From the NCBI GenBank assembly GCA_017546585.1, contig JAFYWC010000111.1:1-39576 (forward strand): a DNA stretch of 39,576 nt. The letters run 5' to 3'. Shown one piece after another: positions 34,401 to 39,576 of the stretch (position 1 is its first letter; each line of letters begins with the position of its first letter). The stretch comes from Bacteroidales bacterium (GTDB lineage: Bacteria; Bacteroidota; Bacteroidia; Bacteroidales; UBA932). The notes below the pieces were generated by a model. That model made no database searches, was not told where the DNA came from, and saw nothing but the letters and a program-made list of their open reading frames with translations. The translations under genes were made by a program, and so were the position numbers.

Positions 34401-34481
34401 CACAAGAGTGAATGAAAGCTGCCAGAGTGATGCGAGAGCGAGAAGCACCGCTACAAATCTGATAGCACCTTTACTTTGCAT
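31449..34481 (-). CDS. secDF: Protein translocase subunit SecDF (fused)
   Basis: The protein has 1010 residues. The N-terminal membrane anchor (about 8-30) is followed by the SecD LGLDLKGGMN motif near residue 105 and a periplasmic P1 domain. Five membrane helices (about 520-660) follow, then the SecF half with its own N-terminal helix (about 690-710), the GVDFTGGRTYVVRF motif and five further helices to the Lys-rich end. Fusion of SecD and SecF in one chain is common in Bacteroidota. It uses the proton motive force to help pull exported proteins through SecYEG. A Glu/Ala-rich insertion around 275-310 (EEAVEVVAEAETAEDD) lies in the P1 region. It is a single gene with its own terminator. Confidence 0.96.
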   Translation of the reverse strand: MQSKGAIRFVAVLLALASLWQLSFTLVTNMQEKKAEKYAEAKVIAAEQSAAFEKVADMDKAFYLDSIRKVENRMYIDSISSEKIYFGYTYKDIKAKAINLGLDLKGGMNVMLQVQLEDLVKALADNNQTAEFQNAIALAKKNSVDSRQDFITLFAEAWKETSNGMPLAQVFGTFDMVGKIGPESTDAEVIEVIRAEAESAIANSFNVLRNRIDRFGVTQPNIQKLGNSGRILVELPGVKEPERVRKLLQGTASLEFWPTYDNTELQGFLQEANAFLASLEAEEAVEVVAEAETAEDDLLAAELQQNKEEALAEAQWMKNNPLFAVLQPAQYKGACLGYAHYADTSKINKYFAMPQVKMIFPAEFKPMWSVKPSQLNENYFELVAIKSVSADGRAPLDGGYVADARVQFGNTGGSPEVSMAMNGEGAGIWARLTGDNIGKQIAIVLDGMVYSYPVVNGKIEGGNSSITGNFTIEEAEDLANVLKSGKLPAPATIIQEQVVGPSLGAESINAGMISFILAFVLVLIYMIVFYAGAGLVADIALLCNVVLLFGTLVSFGAVLTLPGIAGLVLTLGMAVDANVIIYERVKEELRAGKGLGKAIADGYSNAYSAIIDGQITTLLTGIVLFVFGSGPVQGFATTLIIGIITSIVTSIFITRMIFDDRVEKGKNITFDNKFTRNFLQNTHVDFIGKKKIAYILSGALILISVLSIGIKGFSYGVDFTGGRTYVVRFDQPADVEAVRVAVNNAFDAAAANDETVDNAAAEVKQFGGESQIKITTTYKVENEAAEVDTEVEGILYESLKGFYANELSLEDFTSTQENPNGIISSDKVGPTIANDITRDAFIAVILALIVIFGYIAVRFKGWTWGLGGVVGLAHTALIVIGFFSLFSGILPFSLDIDQTFIAAILTIIGYAINDTVVIFDRIREYKTLHPKADFKQNVNAALNSTLSRTMNTSLTTLVTMLAIAIFGGEVIRGLAVALILGIIIGTYASIFIATPIMYDVTKRAEKKAQK

Positions 34482-34533
34482 AATTTTTATTGATTTTAAT
34501 GTTATTTGATTTCTTCGAACGCAAATAAGGGCA

Positions 34534-34611
34534 CAAATTTACGATTTTTTTCGGATATACGAAGAAACTGGCACGTTTTCTCCTCTGTTTATTTAAAAAT
34601 TTATAAATTTG
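34534..34611. promoter_or_regulatory. Divergent promoter region, secDF / SPOR gene
   Basis: The 142-bp gap holds a minus-strand TAAATTTG (34541-34534) for secDF and a plus-strand TAAATTTG (34604-34611) for the gene at 34624. Both match TAnnTTTG, but neither has a clean TTG at -33. A plus start near 34618 would leave a very short leader of about 6 nt. Confidence 0.45.
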
Positions 34612-34623
34612 TAAATTGAATAA

Positions 34624-36504
34624 ATGTCGAAAATAGAGATGTCAAGAGGCAAAACCTTGCTATATATTTTGATTTCAGCGCTTTTCGCTGTTTCAACAGG
34701 ACATCCGGCAGCCGCACAGACTGACAGTCTTGTGCTCTCCGGTGATGCCCTGCGCAAGGCATATCGTTTCGAGGAATCCCTCGATGCCTATGACCAGGCT
34801 CTGGACTATGCTTTAGAAGCCGGCGACGAGGCCCTGGCGGATCTCGTCCGTGATAGGTCTGTGCTTTCGGAAAACGGACGCAATATGTCCCGTTTCGTAC
34901 AGAAGCCGACAGTAATCGCGAAGCGCCTTTTCTCCCTCGATGAATTCTTCCTTTACTACCCGCTTGAAGACAGGAGCTGGAGGGCTCTTCCGAATCCTCT
35001 CGACTCGTCTTCGACAGAGAGTCTTGTGCGTGCGCTTTTTGCTCCTGACTGGAATGATGTGATCTATTTTTCTACCCAGGGCGATGAGGGAGTGAGAAAT
35101 CTCTATGTCACTGAGCAGCAAGATACTGTGTGGTCTGTTCCGCTTCTTATGGAAAAGCAGTCGACAGCGTCTTCTGATGAGATTTATCCTATGCTTTCAC
35201 CTGACGGAAAGACACTGTATTTCGCGTCGAAGGGTTTCTATGGTGTAGGTGGTTATGACCTTTACAAATCGGTGTTTGACGAGGCTGCCCAGACCTGGTC
35301 TACGCCTCAGAATATGGGCTTCCCGTACTCGTCTCCTGCGGACGATTTCCTCTATGTGGAGTCGGAGGACGGAGAGTATGCGGTGTTTGCTTCGAACAGA
35401 GAGTGTTCACCTGACAGCGTGTGGGTGTATGTGCTTCAGTATGAGGATTATCCTGTACACTCTGCCGTGACAGACCCTGGCGAATTGCTCGCGCTTTCGC
35501 GCCTCGACCCTCCGGTGTCAGAAGTCAAGAAGGACAAGGCTGATATGCCTCATAGTACGCTGACTCTCAGTTATATGGAGAAGATGGGCGAAGTTCGCTC
35601 GTTAAGGGATTCGATAGATGCACACAATGCTGCTCTGGAGGCGCTCCGTATGGATTTTGCGTTCAGCAATGATGCGGAAGAGAGAATGCGCCTGACTCAG
35701 CAGATCCTCGGTCTTGAGACCGGAATACCTTCGCTGCTCAAGGCTCTTGAGGGTGCTAATTCCGAGTTGAGGGACATCGAGATGGAGTTCAGAAGAGAGG
35801 GTGTCTTCATCACTTCCGACTTTGGTGAGGAGGATGAAGAGACAGACCTTCCGGAGTACACATTCCGCAAGATGTCGATGGGCGATCCGCTTGACATAAA
35901 GGTGCTCGAGCCTGAAGTGAAGTTCGACTACACATTCCAGATCCTTCCGGAGGCGCAGTTTGCTGAGGATCAGTCTATTCCGTCTGGAGTCATCTATCAG
36001 ATACAGTTGTTCAGCGGCGGTCGCAAGGCACTTCCTGCTGAACTCAAGGGCCTCAGCCCTATATATGAACACCGCACACCTTCGGGTATGTACACATACA
36101 GAGTGGGGCGCTTCGAGGCGTATGAGGATGCTCTTGCAAATGTAGACAAGGTCAGAGCCCGCGGTTTCAGAAGTGCATACATCACTGCGTTCATTGATGG
36201 CGAGGTCGTTTCAGTAAGCGCGGCGAGAACAGCCGAGGCGAAGGCCAAGAATGTGATGCTGATGTATGAGGTGAGGATTATGCCGGAGACGGGCGAACTC
36301 GATAGAGAGGTCGTCGAAGGCATCGTGACTTTGGCGCTTGGAAAGGATATCGCACGAGTTGAGGCCGAGGACGGTACACAGGTGTTCATCGTGGGTCCGT
36401 TCGACGACAAGACCCAGGCTGAAAATCTGGTGGACTTTGTGAAGTCAAAAGGATCAGCCAAGGTGACCTGCGAACTTCTCGGAAATGAAATCATTGTAGA
36501 GTAA
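34624..36504 (+). CDS. Envelope protein with PD40 beta-propeller repeats, coiled coil and SPOR-like domains
   Basis: The protein has 626 residues. A signal peptide (LLYILISALFAVSTGHPAAAQ) is followed by a short TPR-like helix pair (about 38-75). WD40-like PD40 repeats (about 130-270) include YPMLSPDGKTLYFASKGFYGVGGYDLY and DDFLYVESEDGEYAVFASNR. A coiled-coil region (about 320-385) precedes two C-terminal SPOR-like units (about 452-530 and 540-626; VIYQIQLFSGGRK..., YTYRVGRFEAYEDALANVDKVRARGF). SPOR domains bind denuded peptidoglycan. In Bacteroidota similar PD40/SPOR proteins attach to gliding or envelope complexes, but no exact role is known here. The gene precedes nfeD-like and floA with a 10-bp gap, so an envelope-organisation role is plausible. 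Confidence 0.75.
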   Translation: MSKIEMSRGKTLLYILISALFAVSTGHPAAAQTDSLVLSGDALRKAYRFEESLDAYDQALDYALEAGDEALADLVRDRSVLSENGRNMSRFVQKPTVIAKRLFSLDEFFLYYPLEDRSWRALPNPLDSSSTESLVRALFAPDWNDVIYFSTQGDEGVRNLYVTEQQDTVWSVPLLMEKQSTASSDEIYPMLSPDGKTLYFASKGFYGVGGYDLYKSVFDEAAQTWSTPQNMGFPYSSPADDFLYVESEDGEYAVFASNRECSPDSVWVYVLQYEDYPVHSAVTDPGELLALSRLDPPVSEVKKDKADMPHSTLTLSYMEKMGEVRSLRDSIDAHNAALEALRMDFAFSNDAEERMRLTQQILGLETGIPSLLKALEGANSELRDIEMEFRREGVFITSDFGEEDEETDLPEYTFRKMSMGDPLDIKVLEPEVKFDYTFQILPEAQFAEDQSIPSGVIYQIQLFSGGRKALPAELKGLSPIYEHRTPSGMYTYRVGRFEAYEDALANVDKVRARGFRSAYITAFIDGEVVSVSAARTAEAKAKNVMLMYEVRIMPETGELDREVVEGIVTLALGKDIARVEAEDGTQVFIVGPFDDKTQAENLVDFVKSKGSAKVTCELLGNEIIVE

Positions 36505-36514
36505 TATATAGCGT

Positions 36515-36973
36515 ATGGGATTGATAATCACATTGATATTGGTCGGACTTGTGCTGATCTTCGCTGAGATCCTTCTTATACCGGGAGTCGGTGTGGCAGG
36601 TATTCTCGGACTGCTTTCTATGGGTGGTTCGTGCTATTATGCATTCACTGAGATGGGCGCTACGGCAGGTGCTGTCGTCACTGCTGTGAACGCCGTCCTC
36701 ATTGTCGCACTTACAGTCTGGGTGCTCAGGGCAAAGACCTGGAAGAGACTCACTCTCAACACCAATATCGAGTCAAAGGCGGTGGTGCTTTCCGCACCTG
36801 TCGCTGCCGGCGACACCGGCCGTGCGCTCACAAGGCTCGCGCCGATGGGAACAGCCCGTTTCGGCAATGATACATTCGAAGTGACAGCGATGGAAGGCCT
36901 GATCGATCCGGGCGCAGATGTCGAAGTCGTTTCTGTGGAAGGAATAAAGATTTATGTAAAACAAATAAACTGA
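36515..36973 (+). CDS. NfeD-like membrane protein
   Basis: The protein has 152 residues. It has a hydrophobic N-terminal half with about three membrane segments (residues 1-20, 24-45 and 50-70; [28 protein letters not shown]) and a C-terminal OB-fold domain (about 95-150: [48 protein letters not shown]). This is the short NfeD form without the N-terminal protease domain. It is almost always next to a flotillin-like gene, as here, with floA starting 5 bp downstream. NfeD and FloA are thought to work together in membrane-microdomain organisation. Confidence 0.88.
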   Translation: MGLIITLILVGLVLIFAEILLIPGVGVAGILGLLSMGGSCYYAFTEMGATAGAVVTAVNAVLIVALTVWVLRAKTWKRLTLNTNIESKAVVLSAPVAAGDTGRALTRLAPMGTARFGNDTFEVTAMEGLIDPGADVEVVSVEGIKIYVKQIN

Positions 36974-36977
36974 TACT

Positions 36978-37931
36978 ATGGACACAATGATTATCGTTTG
37001 GATTGCAGTCGCTATTGTAGGACTTGTGGTCTTCCTCTGGTTCTTCCCTGTGACCCTTTGGTTCCAGGCTCTGATCTCCGGAGTACGTGTTTCACTTATT
37101 CAGCTTGTCCTGATGCGTTGGAGAGGTGTTTCTCCAAGCACTATCGTTATGGCGATGGTGACAGGAACAAAGGCTGGCCTTACTCTTTATGCCAATGAGC
37201 TCGAGGCTCACTACCTTGCAAAGGGAAATGTTCCTAAGGTCGTGAATGCCCTTATTTCAGCAGACAAGGCAAATATCTCCCTTGATTTCAAGATGGCTGC
37301 TGCTATCGACCTCGCTGGTCGTGACGTATTCGAGGCTGTCCAGATGTCAGTAAATCCTAAGGTGATCAACACTCCTCCTGTGACTGCGGTTGCAAAGGAC
37401 GGTATCCAGCTCATCGCAAAGGCTCGTGTTACTGTACGTGCGAACATCAAGCAGCTCGTCGGTGGTGCCGGTGAAGAGACTGTTCTCGCCCGCGTAGGTG
37501 AGGGTATCGTATCGTCTATCGGTTCTGCAGAGAGCCACAAGCTCGTTCTCGAGAATCCTGACAGCATATCGAAGGTGGTGCTCAACAAGGGCCTTGACGC
37601 AGGTACTGCATTTGAGATCCTCTCTATCGACATCGCTGACATCGACATCGGAAAGAACATCGGTGCTGTCCTCCAGATGGACCAGGCAGAGGCTGACAAG
37701 AACATTGCACAGGCTCGCGCTGAGGAGCGCCGCGCAATGGCTGTCGCTCTCGAGCAGGAGATGAAAGCGAAGGCTCAGGAAGCACGCGCACGCGTTATCG
37801 AGGCCGAAGCAGAGGTTCCTCTCGCAATGGCGGAGGCATTCCGCAACGGCAACCTCGGCATTATGGACTACTACAAAATGAAAAACATCCAGGCCGACAC
37901 CGAAATGCGCGAAAACATCGCTAAGCAGTAA
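36978..37931 (+). CDS. floA: Flotillin-like protein FloA
   Basis: The protein has 317 residues. The N-terminal membrane hairpin (about 4-30, [22 protein letters not shown]) is followed by an SPFH-type domain ([53 protein letters not shown]). The C-terminal EA-rich coiled coil ([45 protein letters not shown]) matches FloA (formerly the YqfA/UPF0365 family) across its whole length. It forms detergent-resistant membrane domains that scaffold protein complexes. It is the last gene of the SPOR-nfeD-floA transcript; a repeat hairpin (38025-38050) follows and may terminate it. Confidence 0.95.
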   Translation: MDTMIIVWIAVAIVGLVVFLWFFPVTLWFQALISGVRVSLIQLVLMRWRGVSPSTIVMAMVTGTKAGLTLYANELEAHYLAKGNVPKVVNALISADKANISLDFKMAAAIDLAGRDVFEAVQMSVNPKVINTPPVTAVAKDGIQLIAKARVTVRANIKQLVGGAGEETVLARVGEGIVSSIGSAESHKLVLENPDSISKVVLNKGLDAGTAFEILSIDIADIDIGKNIGAVLQMDQAEADKNIAQARAEERRAMAVALEQEMKAKAQEARARVIEAEAEVPLAMAEAFRNGNLGIMDYYKMKNIQADTEMRENIAKQ

Positions 37932-37982
37932 TCTGTATAGTCCTGGAATAGGTTTACAGATTATTGAACAATAGTCTTTTAA

Positions 37983-38092
37983 GTGTGGCGGCTAAATAAT
38001 TGAACTATAGCACTTTGCATATTTGAGGGTCGGTATTTTTACCGACCTTCGTTTGTTTAATATGCTGATTGTCAGTAATTTGGCTGCCACAC
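37983..38092 (+). repeat. Intergenic palindromic repeat, copy F (left flank of the HUH transposase)
   Basis: The head GTGTGGCGGCTAA (37983-37995) and tail ending GGCTGCCACAC (38082-38092) form imperfect inverted arms. The inner hairpin is GAGGGTCGGTA (38025-38035) and TACCGACCTTC (38040-38050), with one G-T mismatch and a TTTT loop. The distal spacer includes TATGCTGATTGTCAG with a CTGA/TCAG dyad, shared with copy G. Confidence 0.8.
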
Positions 38093-38197
38093 CCAAAAGC
38101 TATCTTCTGTTTAATGTGTCTGCAGTCAGTGGTTTGTCTGTCACACCAAAGCCTCTCTTTTTAAGGTGTCTGCTGCCAATAAGGAGGTTGCTACACC
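38056..38197 (+). repeat. Three degenerate 38-bp direct repeats of the repeat's right arm
   Basis: Units of exactly 38 bp start at 38056, 38110 and 38160. Each starts TTTAA and ends CACACC or CTACACC; units 1 and 2 agree at 27 of 38 positions by eye. They are separated by 16 and 12 bp. The first is the right arm of copy F; a fourth, weaker copy may start near 38211. This fills the 315-bp gap between floA and the transposase gene, which otherwise shows no coding content. Confidence 0.75.
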
Positions 38198-38245
38198 AAA
38201 CAGCAGTTAGCTTAATATGTGGATAGTTTAGTATGGTGTTTTCAA

Positions 38246-39172
38246 TTAGCGTTTGCTGTGGGAGGTGGCTTGTGGAATGTGGAGAAACTTCCGGATCTGT
38301 GTCCCCGATGCTGATGTCCTGGATTTCAAGACAGAATAAAGTTTCCTTTTCTCGGCCTCAGATGCGACTATGACATTTTGAATTTTTTCCACCCCGGATT
38401 TCTTCAGTATTGAGATTATTTCCCTGTATGGGACATCTGTCTTGCAGTAGTGTCTTTCTGCAATGTCGTACTCGCTTCCTGTGTTTGAGTTTATGGCTTT
38501 GATCATATCGTCATATGATCTGTAATAGCTGTTAGTGGTCTCGACATCAAATGGCAGGTACTTCCAGATGATATATTCAGTGAGCGCCTCCTTTTCATCC
38601 CCGTCAAGTGTCTTGAACAGTTTGTCCAGAAGTGCATATTTCAGGTATAATCCCTTCTGGAACTGCGATTCCACAACCTTTATCGCTCTCCTCATAGCGT
38701 GGGAATATTCCCTCATCTTCTTATGAGGTAATTTGTACTGAGGGTTATAGTAACGGAGAAAACTCCATCGATACCCTTCCGCTTTCGTGCAGAGCATCTT
38801 TTCTACCGGATTGTTGAACAGATATGCGATTGCTGAACGGATCTTCTTGGTCTCCGTTTTCAAAGCGCTTCCAAATGTGGACTCGAAGAGTGGGCCTTTC
38901 CTGCCTGTCCACGAGTTGAACTCTCTTACGAACAAAGAAGTGTACTCCGATATGAACCGGCTGATCTGACTTATGTCTCCTCCGGTCAGCAGAAGATGAA
39001 TGTGATCAATCATCAGACACAATCCTAAAAGATTGATCTTGAACTTCCTTGCCTTGATTGCGATGATCGTATAGAAGACCAGAAAGTCTTCCAAAGAATA
39101 GAAAATGTTGAACCCATAAAGGGTTCTCTGATATACGTGCAGTACTCCGCCAGCACAAAACCTCCTCTTCAT
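38246..39172 (-). CDS. REP-associated-type HUH (Y1) transposase with C-terminal extension
   Basis: The protein has 308 residues from ATG 39172. A TTG at 39202 in frame is rejected because TATATTTG at 39207-39200 would place transcription start downstream of it. The Y1/IS200-like fold shows the HUH motif H57-I-H59 in LMIDHIHLLL and the nucleophile candidate Y117 in AIAYLFNNPVEKML, with correct spacing, so it looks catalytically complete. The FVREFNSW and GPLFESTFGSAL segments match single-copy REP-associated tyrosine transposases (RAYTs). A C-terminal extension (about 165-308) ends in a helix-turn-helix-like SGTQIRKFLHIP. It is flanked by repeat copies F and G in the same orientation and lacks IS200-type TnpB. 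The surrounding DNA is AT-richer than that of the core genes. Confidence 0.85.
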   Translation of the reverse strand: MKRRFCAGGVLHVYQRTLYGFNIFYSLEDFLVFYTIIAIKARKFKINLLGLCLMIDHIHLLLTGGDISQISRFISEYTSLFVREFNSWTGRKGPLFESTFGSALKTETKKIRSAIAYLFNNPVEKMLCTKAEGYRWSFLRYYNPQYKLPHKKMREYSHAMRRAIKVVESQFQKGLYLKYALLDKLFKTLDGDEKEALTEYIIWKYLPFDVETTNSYYRSYDDMIKAINSNTGSEYDIAERHYCKTDVPYREIISILKKSGVEKIQNVIVASEAEKRKLYSVLKSRTSASGTQIRKFLHIPQATSHSKR

Positions 39173-39199
39173 ATCTACTGCATTTAATGTGTACCCTTG

Positions 39200-39207
39200 C
39201 AAATATA
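39200..39207 (-). promoter_or_regulatory. Candidate -7 element of the transposase gene
   Basis: On the minus strand TATATTTG (39207-39200) lies 28 nt before ATG 39172. No clear TTG precedes it at the expected distance, so expression is probably low. Confidence 0.45.
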
Positions 39208-39265
39208 TGTAAAATAGTCAGCCGTCATATACCTTGCCTGAAAAATTTGCACTATTTTTAATTTG

Positions 39266-39377
39266 GTGTGGCAGTTAAAATGCTGATAGTCAGCGTTTTG
39301 ATTGGTTGAGGGTCGGTAAAAATACCGACCCTCATTTGCTCAAACTGCTGATTTTCAACCCTTTAGCTGGAGCCCAC
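39266..39377 (+). repeat. Intergenic palindromic repeat, copy G (right flank of the HUH transposase)
   Basis: The head GTGTGGCAGTTAA (39266-39278), a spacer with TGCTGATAGTCAG, and a perfect 12-bp hairpin TGAGGGTCGGTA (39307-39318) with TACCGACCCTCA (39323-39334) are followed by a degenerate tail (39362-39377, TTTAGCTGG...CCCAC). It has the same orientation and hairpin as copies B and F. Confidence 0.78.
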
Positions 39378-39423
39378 TAAAACCACCCACGACAAGCATC
39401 AGATGAGCATTTTGCAGTTTTAT

Positions 39424-39455
39424 TTGGAGAATCTCTAAATTTATTTATATCTTTG
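39424..39455 (+). promoter_or_regulatory. Promoter of tRNA-Ser
   Basis: TTG (39424-39426), a 21-bp spacer and TATCTTTG (39448-39455) match the consensus. A small hairpin CCCATT/AATGGG (39460-39475) lies between the expected start site and the tRNA. Confidence 0.7.
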
Positions 39456-39484
39456 CAGTCCCATTGGAAAATGGGTCAGTTTTG

Positions 39485-39570
39485 GTGAGATGGGTGAGTG
39501 GCTGAAACCACCAGTTTGCTAAACTGACGTACGGGCAACCGTACCGGGGGTTCGAATCCCCCTCTCACCG
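39485..39570 (+). tRNA. tRNA-Ser (anticodon GCT)
   Basis: The acceptor arms GGTGAGA (39485-39491) and TCTCACC (39563-39569) pair fully, with discriminator G at 39570. The anticodon loop TTTGCTAA gives GCT (serine AGC/AGT codons). A long variable arm (TACGG, GCAA loop, CCGTA) is typical of type II tRNA-Ser, and the T arm GGGGG-TTCGAAT-CCCCC is perfect. CCA is not encoded. The tRNA lies 108 bp beyond the last repeat copy, next to the transposase module. Confidence 0.96.
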
Positions 39571-39576
39571 CAGAAA

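Noticed and set aside
39173-39202. TTG start for the HUH transposase
   Set aside because: It overlaps the -7 element TATATTTG at 39207-39200; ATG 39172 is a normal start downstream of it.
37983-39377. Complete insertion sequence with terminal inverted repeats and target-site duplication
   Set aside because: The flanking repeats are in the same orientation, resemble copies found alone elsewhere, and I see no target-site duplication, which HUH elements do not make. A REP/RAYT organisation fits better.
39377-39570. Integrative element boundary at the tRNA-Ser gene
   Set aside because: No integrase gene and no repeat of the tRNA 3' end is seen in the window, although DNA beyond 39576 is not visible.

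Overview
The window is chromosomal DNA from a Bacteroidota bacterium, most likely a gut-type Bacteroidales. The evidence is a SusC/SusD pair, many lipoproteins with a Cys near residue 16-23, a fused SecDF, promoters of the TTG-N19-21-TAnnTTTG type, and few clear Shine-Dalgarno sequences. Genus cannot be fixed from the sequence alone.

Layout. (1) 1-1490: an AT-richer edge with a truncated ORF, a small uncertain ORF, a small outer-membrane-barrel-like protein and three hairpin-bearing intergenic repeats. (2) 1494-19388, all minus strand: a ten-gene cluster that reads as one long operon from a promoter at 19435-19464. Its order is MFS transporter, L-fucose/L-arabinose-isomerase-like protein, class I mannose-6-phosphate-isomerase-like protein with an extra N-terminal domain, ROK sugar kinase, SusC, SusD, a DUF1735-type surface glycan-binding lipoprotein, two DUF4855-like lipoproteins and a DUF6259-like putative glycosidase lipoprotein. 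(3) 19516-27541, plus strand and divergent: phosphodiester glycosidase (NAGPA-like), GH127-like beta-L-arabinofuranosidase, a galactose-mutarotase-fold protein, a GH3 glycosidase and an endonuclease/exonuclease/phosphatase-family protein. Regions 2 and 3 form one polysaccharide utilization locus: surface capture and import (SusCD, SGBP), depolymerisation in the envelope, then uptake, isomerisation and phosphorylation in the cytoplasm. No HTCS, ECF-sigma/anti-sigma or SusR-like regulator is present. (4) 27673-34481, minus strand: core genes dnaE and secDF. (5) 34624-37931, plus strand: a PD40/SPOR envelope protein, nfeD-like and floA. (6) 37983-39377: a Y1 (HUH) REP-associated-type transposase flanked on both sides by copies of a palindromic repeat also found elsewhere in the window. 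(7) 39485-39570: tRNA-Ser(GCT).

The signals most worth a second look are these. The tetranucleotide CATG is almost completely absent (one site seen by eye in 39.6 kb, core genes included). The HUH transposase is intact and accompanied by a dispersed family of nested palindromes whose hairpins show compensatory changes. A second, GTCATT-type REP-like element occurs at three loci, always with short tandem copies of its own GTCATT end stacked on the same side; one copy is inserted in frame inside the MFS transporter, and another forms the leader of a glycosidase-like gene.
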